A stretch of DNA of 6,435 bases. It comes from CAZUZS01 sp964624795. GTDB lineage: Bacteria; Calditrichota; Calditrichia; RBG-13-44-9. Below the pieces are notes generated by a model. It saw only the letters and a list, made by a program, of their open reading frames with translations, did no database searches and had not been told where the DNA came from. The stretch covers positions 1 to 6,435 of the forward strand of contig CAZUZS010000142.1 of the NCBI GenBank assembly GCA_964624795.1, read 5' to 3'. The translations under genes and the position numbers were made by a program. Shown one piece after another: positions 1-5,927 of the stretch. Each line of letters begins with the position of its first letter. The first letter of the stretch is position 1.

Positions 1-125
1 TCCTACCATTTTAAAGTTTAATCGTAATTATTTTAACGAGAGTTCAGCATAACAAAGGTATCTAATAAATCACCCATTGTGCTAATGAAAAACTTGATTT
101 TTACAAGGGGGTGACGGATTAGTTC

Positions 126-200
126 TGTCGTTTCGAGCATTAGCGAGAAATCTGTAAAAGATTCCTCACCCTGCTAAAGCAGGATTCGGAATGACAATTA
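126..200. repeat. Palindromic intergenic repeat, copy 1
   Basis: The ends are imperfect inverted repeats: 126-135 (TGTCGTTTCG) matches the reverse complement of 187-196 in 8 of 10 positions. Inside are two hairpins. One pairs 131-138 with 143-150 around a tandem G-A mismatch. The other is a perfect 6-bp stem, 170-175 with 178-183 (CCTGCT/AGCAGG). ATTCC at 161-165 can also pair with GGAAT at 188-192. The last 14 bases (187-200) recur exactly at 417-430. This resembles the dispersed palindromic units that end in GGAATGACA in many bacterial genomes. No function is evident. Confidence 0.65.
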
Positions 201-288
201 TCTAGCAAATAATGCAAAACGAATAGTCTCTTTAAGTAAAAGATTAATAAGCACAACGGGTTAAATCATATTTGAACCTATTTCCCAA

Positions 289-430
289 TGTCATTCCCAG
301 TTTACCCCTACGGGGCATGTGTCCGGCGGTAATCTGCTGCAACAGTACGCAATTTGTTCTTCCCTGGGCCTCTGGATTCCGGCAATTCCCCGCAACAAGT
401 GTGGGGCAGGCTCTGCCGGAATGACAATTA
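289..430. repeat. Palindromic intergenic repeat, copy 2 (longer, composite)
   Basis: The ends are near-perfect inverted repeats: 289-298 (TGTCATTCCC) matches the reverse complement of 417-426 in 9 of 10 positions. The right end shares 14 identical bases (417-430) with copy 1. Internal hairpins are CCCC/GGGG at 305-308 and 312-315 with a TAC loop, a GC-rich stem 388-393 with 401-406, and GGCAG/CTGCC at 405-409 and 413-417. The interior differs from copy 1, so this may be two half-elements or a miniature non-autonomous element. There is no transposase nearby. Confidence 0.6.
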
Positions 431-493
431 AATTAGAAGAGCGCTTACCTCGAACTCAGGTTATCTTAAACATAATTTTCTGCCGGATTGGAG

Positions 494-521
494 TTGCTTT
501 TCCATAGCGGCACCTGATAAT
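494..521 (+). promoter_or_regulatory. Candidate sigma70-like promoter for dinG
   Basis: A TTGCTT hexamer at 494-499 is followed after 16 bases by GATAAT at 516-521. This would place the transcript start near 528 and give a leader of about 40 bases. The match is moderate. The host's promoter consensus is unknown, so this is only a candidate. Confidence 0.35.
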
Positions 522-530
522 TTTTAGTAA

Positions 531-553
531 CTTCCTTTCCATTGAAAGGGAAG
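531..553 (+). promoter_or_regulatory. Hairpin in the dinG leader
   Basis: CTTCC (531-535) pairs with GGAAG (549-553), and TTTC (536-539) pairs with GAAA (544-547). One base is bulged (548) and the loop is CATT. The stem lies in the presumed 5' leader, 16 bases before the start codon. It contains the only purine-rich AAAGGGA stretch there, so it could limit ribosome access or protect the 5' end. No gene precedes it on this strand, and no long T-run follows, so a terminator role is unlikely. Confidence 0.4.
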
Positions 554-569
554 CGAAAGATTTGTTCAC

Positions 570-3503
570 ATGATTATCCCGGCAGAAATATTAAAGGAGT
601 TGCGACTTTCCCAATTTGTGGCGGTCGATATTGAAACCACCGGCCTGGAATACCAAAAAGACCGGATTATAGAATTCGGCGCAGTGCAGTACACCGACGG
701 CGGACCTGAAAAAACTTTCAGCATGTTGATCAATCCCCAGATCCCGATACCGCGGCATATTACCCGTATCACAGGACTGCAGGATAAGGATGTGGAGAAG
801 AGTCCAACGATGGCCGAAATAGCCGATGAAGTCCTGCAATTTATTGGTGATCATCCGATTATTGCCCATAACATATCATTCGACCTGCCGTTCCTTGAGT
901 ATAATTTCCGAAAAGTCAAGAGTACCGGGGCCGGGGAAGAGAAAATTCGCGATTACCTGTTTCTGCCCAACGACAAGCATGATACGCTGCTATTTGCCAG
1001 GACGTTTTTGCCGTTTCTTCCCGGTTACTCTCTTGGAAGACTGGCTGAATATTTCCACATTGAGCAGGAAGGCGCGCACCGGGCTTTACCCGACGCAGCG
1101 ACGGCCGGGCAGCTCTTTTTGAATCTCGTTGATATCGCCGTGAAAACTGACATGCGGGATGTCCGTCGCCTGCTGGAAATCCTGGAACCAACCGATGAGT
1201 CGATCAAAACATTTCTACTCCATCTGCAGAGCCTGTTGGCTACCGGGAAATATCATTTCGAATCAAAACTGGACCGCGAGACCTTTACATATTCGGCAAA
1301 TTATTATAATATTATCGGAGAAGAAGATACCCCGGAGAGCGGTACGCTGGAGGTGCAAGATATTGATGAAAGCGAGACAGGCGCTTTCTTTGGCCAGGAC
1401 GGTACTTTGCAGAATACATTTGGCGGATTCGAGCTTCGCAATGAACAGGTGACCATGGCCCAGGCAGTTGCCCGGGCGTTCAACCAGCAGGAGTTCCTGG
1501 TTGCAGAAGCAGGAACCGGGACCGGAAAGTCCTTGGCTTACCTGTTTCCTGCCATCAAATGGAGCATCAATAATTACGGACCGTTCGGACGCGTGGTAAT
1601 CAGCACCAATACCAAGAATCTGCAAGAGCAGTTGTTTTTTAAAGACATTCCTATCCTTCACAGCATTTTGAAAGAAAAATTTAAAGCAGTTTTGCTCAAG
1701 GGAAAATCAAATTACCTGTGCCTTGACAAGTGGTTCACCGTGCTTAGCGATATGAAATACCGGCTGAGTACCTACGAACGAAGCAAAATACTGCCGCTAT
1801 ATTTATGGGTAAAGAATACCGAAACAGGTGACATATCGGAGAATACCGGATTTTCCGTCGAACGCAACATGGGGCTTTGGTCGAAATTTATTGCCGAAAA
1901 CAATTATTGTCCCGGAAAGAGTTGTAAGTATTACAGCCAGTGTTTTCTATGGCGCGCCAGGAACAATGCACGCGATGCTCACCTGGTCCTTGTAAATCAT
2001 TCATTGTTGTTTTCGGATTTGGCGGCAGAGCAGGCGGTACTGTCAGAATATTCAAATGTTATTTTTGATGAGGCACATAACATCGAGAAAATTGCCACCG
2101 ATTACCTGGGGATTGAAATCTCGTTATGGAATTTCCGGGATTCGTTCCAAAAGCTCTTTCAGAAAGAACGCATCGAAACCGGCATCCTGGTGCAGATGCG
2201 GAAACGGGTGCAATTGAGCGACATGGAATCGGCCAAAAAAGACCTTTTGATGACGCATCTCGATTCTCTTATCTCCCTGGTGCAAGCCTGCTGGAACGCC
2301 ACACAGGGTTTCTTCAAAGAGCTGACACATCAACTCCGCGCTTTGCTGCCGGGAGAAAGAGAGAGCAGCTACGCTTCCCGCTTCCGCTACCGCAAGGAGG
2401 ATGGCCTTGCAGACAAGATGGGGCCGTTTACGGATGAATTGAGTGGATACCTGCGAAAGCTGTTGAGCGCCCTGAACGATTTGCTGGAGTTATTACGGGA
2501 GCTGCCGGATGACTCTTTCCGCTACAAGAAACAGGTTTTCCAGGAATTGCAGGCGCAATTTACGCAAGTGGACGGATTATCCAACAACCTGTCTTACCTG
2601 ATCGCGGCAGAGTGGGACAACTGGGTGTACTGGTTCGAGCTTCCTTCACGGGAAAAGGCAGATTACGGGCGCCTCTATGGCGCTCCACTGAATATTTCAG
2701 ATATCCTGCATGAGAAATTATACAAGAATCTTCGGACCGCCATTTTTACATCGGCGACGCTAACTGTCGGCAGAAGCTTCGAATACCTGGTAAGCCGGAT
2801 CGGGTTAAACCTGGTGGAGCGGGAGAGGCTGCAAACCCTGCTGCTGGATTCGCCGTTCAATTATGAAGAGCAGGTACTGCTGGCAGTTCCGGTCTACATC
2901 CCGGACCCGCGTTCGGCAGAATTTAATAACGCAATAAAACATTTCCTGGAGGGGCTCGTTCGGGAGCAGCGGCGCGGCAGCCTGGTGCTGTTTACATCGT
3001 ATTCCATGCTGAACGGCATGTACGAAGCGCTTCGCCTGACGTTGGAGTCAGAGAAGGTGCCGCTGCTGGCGCAGGGGATTAACGGGAGCCGGCACAGCAT
3101 CATTAATCAATTTAAGGCAATTCCGCACTCCATGCTGTTTGGCACCGACAGTTTCTGGGAGGGCATCGATGTGCCGGGAAAATCGCTTGAAATTCTGCTC
3201 ATTACAAAACTGCCGTTCGATGTGCCATCGGAGCCGGTGATCCAGGCTAAGGCAGAGCTGATCCAGAAACAGGGTGGAAACCCATTTATGGAATATTCGA
3301 TTCCGGAGGCGGTGATTAAGCTGCGGCAGGGTTTCGGGCGGTTGATCCGCTCCAGATCCGATTACGGCGCGGTAATTATCCTGGACAACCGGGTGGTAAA
3401 GAAAATGTATGGGCGAATTTTCCTGCAATCGCTGCCGGCAAAGTCGCAGGTATTCCATACTGAAGATGAGTTATGGGAAAAACTGTTGCAGTGGTTTCAT
3501 TAA
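570..3503 (+). CDS. dinG: DinG-type ATP-dependent helicase with N-terminal DEDDh 3'-5' exonuclease domain
   Basis: This is a superfamily 2, XPD/DinG-like DNA helicase fused to a DnaQ-like exonuclease, expected to act on DNA in the cytoplasm during repair or resolution of blocked forks. The exonuclease domain spans about residues 15-190: D20-x-E22 (DIETTG), H100/N101 with D105, and H170-x4-D175. Helicase motifs follow: Walker A AGTGTGKS at 314-321, STNTKNLQEQ at 345-354, DEAH at 500-503, TSATL at 727-731, FWEGIDVPG at 862-870 and QGFGRLIR at 920-927. Four cysteines (C384, C447, C452, C458) sit where XPD/DinG enzymes bind a 4Fe-4S cluster. The length fits exonuclease-fused DinG proteins, mostly somewhat over 900 residues. 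The ATG at 570 leaves a normal short lead before the first motif, but its Shine-Dalgarno sequence is weak. The next gene starts 14 bases after the stop. The family assignment is secure; exact substrates are not. Confidence 0.95.
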   Translation: MIIPAEILKELRLSQFVAVDIETTGLEYQKDRIIEFGAVQYTDGGPEKTFSMLINPQIPIPRHITRITGLQDKDVEKSPTMAEIADEVLQFIGDHPIIAHNISFDLPFLEYNFRKVKSTGAGEEKIRDYLFLPNDKHDTLLFARTFLPFLPGYSLGRLAEYFHIEQEGAHRALPDAATAGQLFLNLVDIAVKTDMRDVRRLLEILEPTDESIKTFLLHLQSLLATGKYHFESKLDRETFTYSANYYNIIGEEDTPESGTLEVQDIDESETGAFFGQDGTLQNTFGGFELRNEQVTMAQAVARAFNQQEFLVAEAGTGTGKSLAYLFPAIKWSINNYGPFGRVVISTNTKNLQEQLFFKDIPILHSILKEKFKAVLLKGKSNYLCLDKWFTVLSDMKYRLSTYERSKILPLYLWVKNTETGDISENTGFSVERNMGLWSKFIAENNYCPGKSCKYYSQCFLWRARNNARDAHLVLVNHSLLFSDLAAEQAVLSEYSNVIFDEAHNIEKIATDYLGIEISLWNFRDSFQKLFQKERIETGILVQMRKRVQLSDMESAKKDLLMTHLDSLISLVQACWNATQGFFKELTHQLRALLPGERESSYASRFRYRKEDGLADKMGPFTDELSGYLRKLLSALNDLLELLRELPDDSFRYKKQVFQELQAQFTQVDGLSNNLSYLIAAEWDNWVYWFELPSREKADYGRLYGAPLNISDILHEKLYKNLRTAIFTSATLTVGRSFEYLVSRIGLNLVERERLQTLLLDSPFNYEEQVLLAVPVYIPDPRSAEFNNAIKHFLEGLVREQRRGSLVLFTSYSMLNGMYEALRLTLESEKVPLLAQGINGSRHSIINQFKAIPHSMLFGTDSFWEGIDVPGKSLEILLITKLPFDVPSEPVIQAKAELIQKQGGNPFMEYSIPEAVIKLRQGFGRLIRSRSDYGAVIILDNRVVKKMYGRIFLQSLPAKSQVFHTEDELWEKLLQWFH

Positions 3504-3504
3504 C

Positions 3505-3517
3505 GGAGAATATAAGA
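3505..3517 (+). promoter_or_regulatory. Ribosome binding site deciding the namZ-like start
   Basis: GGAG at 3505-3508 begins two bases after the dinG stop (3501-3503) and lies 9 bases before the ATG at 3518. It supports that start over the in-frame ATG at 3473, which would overlap dinG by 31 bases. Confidence 0.7.
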
Positions 3518-4708
3518 ATGGCGGTTAGCACCGGATTGGATGTTTTGCAGAGAGACGGTTTTAAGGCGCTGTATGGAAAAAGAATTGGTCTTTTGTGCCA
3601 CCAGGCCTCTGTTAACCGAGAACTACGGCACATCATCGAATTGTTGCTGCCGCTGCACCGCGCCGGCAAGCTGGAGATAAAGGCCGTTTTCGGACCGCAG
3701 CATGGATTATGGGGGCACACCCAGGACAATATGATAGAATGGGAAGGCTACACCGACCGGGAAACCGGGCTGAAGATTTATTCGCTTTATGGCGAGATCC
3801 GCAAACCGCGGCCCGAAATGCTGGAAGATATCGATCTGTTTCTCATCGATCTGCAGGATGTGGGGGCCCGCTACTACACTTTTACCTGGACAATGGCGCT
3901 GTGCATGGAAGCATGTACCGAGCAGGGAATTAAGGTGATGGTGACAGATCGCCCCAATCCCATAACGGGGAGGAGGGTAGAAGGGACGGTTCAGGAACCG
4001 GGCTTTGACAGCTTTGTGGGGCTGTATCCGCTGCCGCAGCGGCACGGCATGACGATTGGGGAGATCGCGCTTTATCTCCAAAACAGTTACTTCAACAAGC
4101 TTGAATTGGAAATTTGCAGGATGGAAGGCTGGAAAAGGGAGATGCAATTTTCGGAAACCGGACTGGCGTGGACATTGCCATCCCCTAACATGCCGTTGTG
4201 GGAGACGGCGCTGGTTTACCCGGGCATGTGCCTGTTAGAGGGCACCAATCTTTCGGAAGGGCGGGGGACTACCCGGCCATTCGAGATATTCGGAGCGCCC
4301 TGGTTAAATAGGCGGCAACTGGGCAAAAAGTTGAATGAATTGGGACTTCCGGGTGTTTATTTCCGCCCGGTGCAGTTCCAGCCGACATTCCAGAAATTTC
4401 AAAATGAAGTGTGCGAAGGCGCCTTTATTCATGTGACCGATCCGGATAGCTTCCAGCCTGTTTTGAGCGCGATTGCCATATTGCAGGAGATAACCAGGCA
4501 GGCGCCCGGCAATTTCACGTGGAAAAACCCGCCGTATGAATATGAATACAAGAAGCTTCCGTTTGATATTTTAGCCGGGAATAATTGGCTGAGAACAATG
4601 ATCGAAGAATTGGCACCCCCGGATGAAATTGCGGAAAAAATGAAATCGCAGAGCGGGGAATTTGAAAAGGTGAGAGGGAAATACCTGATTTACCGACCGC
4701 TGCGATAA
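3518..4708 (+). CDS. DUF1343 family protein, NamZ-like exo-beta-N-acetylmuramidase
   Basis: This 396-residue protein matches the DUF1343 (PF07075, GH171) family. Its characterised member, B. subtilis NamZ, removes N-acetylmuramic acid from the non-reducing end of peptidoglycan fragments during wall recycling. Family landmarks, numbered from the chosen start: FGPQHG at 58-63, NMIEWEG at 71-77, SLYG at 89-92, DLQDVGARYYT at 111-121, DRPNP at 144-148, a histidine in RHGMT at 175-179, and EGTNLSEGRGTTRPF at 241-255. No signal peptide is visible, so it probably acts in the cytoplasm on imported muropeptides or on another substrate. Many relatives have PEHG where this one has PQHG. It is probably co-transcribed with dinG, 14 bases upstream, and its last 19 bases overlap the end of the opposing DUF190 gene. 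Fold and family are secure; the precise substrate is inferred, so no symbol is given. Confidence 0.88.
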   Translation: MAVSTGLDVLQRDGFKALYGKRIGLLCHQASVNRELRHIIELLLPLHRAGKLEIKAVFGPQHGLWGHTQDNMIEWEGYTDRETGLKIYSLYGEIRKPRPEMLEDIDLFLIDLQDVGARYYTFTWTMALCMEACTEQGIKVMVTDRPNPITGRRVEGTVQEPGFDSFVGLYPLPQRHGMTIGEIALYLQNSYFNKLELEICRMEGWKREMQFSETGLAWTLPSPNMPLWETALVYPGMCLLEGTNLSEGRGTTRPFEIFGAPWLNRRQLGKKLNELGLPGVYFRPVQFQPTFQKFQNEVCEGAFIHVTDPDSFQPVLSAIAILQEITRQAPGNFTWKNPPYEYEYKKLPFDILAGNNWLRTMIEELAPPDEIAEKMKSQSGEFEKVRGKYLIYRPLR

Positions 4709-5025
4709 AACCTGATCTGCACCTTTTCTATTGTCGCCAGCCCTTCGGGAATCGCATCATCGATGATTGGCAGGAATGCCTCGATTTTTTCCCTGGTGTC
4801 CACAATTTCGATGATTATGGGCAGGTCCTCCGACAGGCGCAGGATTTTGGCGGTATGAATTCGGCTGTGGGCGCCAAACCCTTCCAGGCCGCGCAATACG
4901 GTAGATCCGGCAAGACCGTTTTCCCGCGCTTTGCGAACTATCCATTCATAGAGCGGGATGCCCTCACATTTGTCACTCTCCCCGATAAAAATACGCAGCA
5001 GGTGTCCTTCTTCCGGCAGTACCAT
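4690..5025 (-). CDS. DUF190 PII-like protein, fluoride operon partner
   Basis: This is a complete 111-residue DUF190 (PF02641) protein, a small soluble fold related to PII signalling proteins. Conserved family stretches are clear: LRIFIGESDK at 10-19, PLYEWIV at 24-30, STVLRGLEGFG at 41-51, RIHTAKILRLSEDLP at 55-69 and IEIVD at 72-76. The family is often encoded beside crcB, as here, but its biochemical role is not established. A sensor or modulator of the channel or of fluoride stress is a reasonable guess by analogy with PII proteins and their membrane partners. The ATG has a strong AAGGAG seven bases upstream that overlaps the crcB stop codon, so translation is probably coupled. The 3' end runs 19 bases into the convergent DUF1343 gene. 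Confidence 0.9.
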   Translation of the reverse strand: MVLPEEGHLLRIFIGESDKCEGIPLYEWIVRKARENGLAGSTVLRGLEGFGAHSRIHTAKILRLSEDLPIIIEIVDTREKIEAFLPIIDDAIPEGLATIEKVQIRFYRSGR

Positions 5026-5032
5026 ATTTATT

Positions 5033-5039
5033 CTCCTTA
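5033..5039 (-). promoter_or_regulatory. DUF190 ribosome binding site fused to crcB stop codon
   Basis: On the minus strand the sequence reads TTAAGGAG. The crcB stop TAA (5039-5037) shares two bases with the AAGGAG (5038-5033), which sits 7 bases before the DUF190 ATG. Ribosomes ending crcB would be placed directly on this site, which is typical of translational coupling. Confidence 0.75.
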
Positions 5040-5414
5040 AATAAAGCGGGAAATGACCATCCCGAACCAGACCGCACTGAGTCCCAATAATAACTGTAAT
5101 GAAACATTGAGAAGTGCAGAGGCTACCTGGCCGTCCCGCAAAAAGTTAAGGGTTTCAAAGCCAAAGGTAGAAAATGTTGTAAAGCTGCCCAGAAAACCTA
5201 TAAAAATAAACAACCTGATTTCGGCGGAAAAAAGCTGCCGGGACTCGGTGAGGCCGGCAAAAATGCCGATAAGCAGGCAGCCTAAGACATTCACGGTAAG
5301 GGTGCCTACCGGAAACGATGAAATCATGCTGATCTTGTGTGCCAAGCCGGCGGCGTAATGCCTGAGAACAGCACCCAGAAAACCACCCAGGCCGATTAAC
5401 AGGATTTTGAACAT
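5037..5414 (-). CDS. crcB: Fluoride ion channel CrcB/Fluc
   Basis: This is a 125-residue, four-helix inner-membrane protein of the CrcB/Fluc family. These proteins form dual-topology dimers that let fluoride leave the cell. Conserved features from the chosen start: GLGGFLGAVLRHY at 8-20, FPVGTLTVNVLGC at 34-46 with the pore asparagine N42, and GFLGSFTTFSTFGFET at 73-88. That last stretch carries the two pore phenylalanines (F81, F84) and the threonine/serine stretch at the central sodium site. A final hydrophobic helix spans about 99-122. The start at 5414 has GAAGGA seven bases upstream. An in-frame ATG at 5450 is rejected because it lies inside the conserved core of the riboswitch. The gene is a single copy, so a homodimer is expected. 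Length and motifs are normal. Confidence 0.95.
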   Translation of the reverse strand: MFKILLIGLGGFLGAVLRHYAAGLAHKISMISSFPVGTLTVNVLGCLLIGIFAGLTESRQLFSAEIRLFIFIGFLGSFTTFSTFGFETLNFLRDGQVASALLNVSLQLLLGLSAVWFGMVISRFI

Positions 5415-5421
5415 GGAAATA

Positions 5422-5427
5422 TCCTTC
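5422..5427 (-). promoter_or_regulatory. crcB ribosome binding site and likely switch target
   Basis: GAAGGA lies 7 bases before the crcB ATG (5414-5412). Its AGGA (5425-5422) is complementary to TCCT at 5445-5442 on the same strand. Three of those bases belong to the 3' strand of the riboswitch pseudoknot. Fluoride-stabilised pseudoknot formation would therefore free the site. The 4-bp pairing is short, so this mechanism is a hypothesis. Confidence 0.45.
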
Positions 5428-5440
5428 TTTATCAAACGGA

Positions 5441-5486
5441 CAGGAGTCATCAGCCTTCCGGCGGTCGCGGGTGAACTCCATCACCC
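5441..5486 (-). ncRNA. Fluoride riboswitch (crcB motif) aptamer
   Basis: Read on the minus strand, the aptamer begins GGGTGATGGAGTTCACCC (5486-5469). P1 pairs GGGTG (5486-5482) with CACCC (5473-5469). P2 is GCC (5462-5460), a GGAA loop (5459-5456) and GGC (5455-5453). The pseudoknot pairs GGAGT (5479-5475) with ACTCC (5447-5443). Between P2 and the pseudoknot's 3' strand is the conserved CTGATG (5453-5448). This order and these sequences closely parallel the well-studied Thermotoga petrophila aptamer. The aptamer ends 26 bases before the crcB start, exactly where this RNA class is expected. No intrinsic terminator lies between it and crcB, so regulation is probably translational. A possible -10 (TAAAAT, 5512-5507) lies just upstream, but no good -35 was found. 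Confidence 0.93.
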
Positions 5487-5572
5487 TTTTTTCTGGTGCA
5501 ACGGCAATTTTACCACGATCCGGTTTTCCGGTTCCGTATGGTGCTGTTATGAGCGACCGTTGGAGATTTGTG

Positions 5573-5641
5573 CATCCTCTACGAGGATGGGGGAATATTG
5601 GAATTTCATTTTTCTATAATAATTGAACACCTACGGTGTTC
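5573..5641. repeat. Paired hairpin unit (REP/BIME-like doublet)
   Basis: There are two perfect 7-bp stem-loops, each with a TAC loop: CATCCTC/GAGGATG (5573-5579 with 5583-5589) and GAACACC/GGTGTTC (5625-5631 with 5635-5641). An AT-rich linker of 35 bases containing TTTCTATAA separates them. Same stem length, same loop and different stem sequences point to a structured repeat unit like the REP pairs mobilised by RAYT transposases. A similar CCCC-TAC-GGGG hairpin sits in the repeat at 305-315. No RAYT gene is in the window, so family membership is inferred. Confidence 0.55.
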
Positions 5642-5660
5642 GGGGGCGGCGCTTCGATAT

Positions 5661-5728
5661 GCTTCATCCCTGAAGCTACTCAGCGTCCGCGTGGGGCATC
5701 GGGCAGGTTGTCGGCGAAGGGATTCGCC
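5661..5728. repeat. Second pair of short hairpins
   Basis: GCTTCA/TGAAGC (5661-5666 with 5671-5676, loop TCCC) and GGCGAA/TTCGCC (5713-5718 with 5723-5728, loop GGGA) are both perfect 6-bp stems. They follow directly after the 7-bp hairpin doublet and are probably part of the same repeat cluster. A weaker CCCC/GGGG pairing lies further on at 5796-5799 and 5809-5812. Confidence 0.5.
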
Positions 5729-5823
5729 TCCTACCGTTGGGAAGACAAAATGAAACCAGCCGGACAATGCGATGCGGTCTCCTTCACGTGCTATACCCCG
5801 ATATGGATGGGGCATTATTTTTC

Positions 5824-5852
5824 TTGATTATTGCAGGTCATGCCCTTATATT
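5824..5852 (+). promoter_or_regulatory. Candidate promoter for the glycine-zipper protein gene
   Basis: TTGATT (5824-5829) and TATATT (5847-5852) are separated by an ideal 17 bases, giving a predicted start near 5859 and a leader of about 70 bases. A 6-bp inverted repeat, CAGCAT/ATGCTG (5882-5887 with 5890-5895), falls in that leader and could be a regulator site or chance. Confidence 0.45.
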
Positions 5853-5927
5853 CAAATGTGATCAGAAAGAATCCCGCGTAGCAGCATTGATGCTGATTTG
5901 TTATTCCACTTAAAAAGGGGAAAATAA

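Larger units (their letters stand above)
1..569. other. Gene-free upstream region with palindromic repeats
   Basis: No coding region can be supported here. Positions 1-125 are AT-rich and show only a weak 4-bp inverted repeat (93-96 with 104-107). Two repeat elements occupy about 126-200 and 289-430. The last part, about 490-569, looks like the promoter and leader of the helicase gene. A 62-codon open frame from 319 runs through the second repeat and is read as repeat translation, not as a gene. Confidence 0.7.
5487..5927. other. Divergent intergenic region with hairpin cluster
   Basis: No gene is supported between the riboswitch and the start at 5928. From left to right it holds a possible crcB promoter with a small CCGG-TTTT-CCGG inverted repeat (5520-5531), a run of hairpins from 5573 to about 5812, a candidate promoter at 5824-5852, and a short leader. 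A 69-codon minus-strand frame at 5606-5815 and two plus-strand frames across the hairpins have no recognisable protein features and follow the repeats. Confidence 0.65.

Noticed and set aside
319..507. 62-codon plus-strand open frame
   Set aside because: It runs through the second palindromic repeat, has no ribosome binding site, and its middle (LWIPAIPRNKCGAGSAGMT) resembles translated repeat sequence rather than a protein.
3048..3458. 136-codon minus-strand frame inside dinG (likewise 1263-1661)
   Set aside because: Both are opposite-strand shadows of dinG, whose own frame carries continuous conserved helicase motifs.
3473..3517. Earlier in-frame start for the DUF1343 gene
   Set aside because: It would overlap dinG by 31 bases and lacks a good ribosome binding site; family similarity begins after the ATG at 3518, which has GGAG 9 bases upstream.
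5415..5450. Earlier in-frame start for crcB adding 12 residues
   Set aside because: This ATG is part of the conserved CTGATG of the fluoride riboswitch and its GGAAGG is only 3 bases away; the normal CrcB N-terminus begins at 5414.
5556..5740. 8-base direct repeat ACCGTTGG at 5556-5563 and 5733-5740 as a target-site duplication
   Set aside because: Eight-base matches are expected by chance in a region this size, and the repeat does not coincide with the hairpin boundaries.
5606..5815. 69-codon minus-strand frame and overlapping plus-strand frames in the hairpin cluster
   Set aside because: They follow the hairpin repeats, have no recognised domain and no convincing ribosome binding site.
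5796..5822. Possible plus-strand intrinsic terminator (CCCC/GGGG then a T-rich run)
   Set aside because: The stem is only 4 bp with a 9-base loop, and no plus-strand gene lies upstream to be terminated; more likely part of the repeat cluster.
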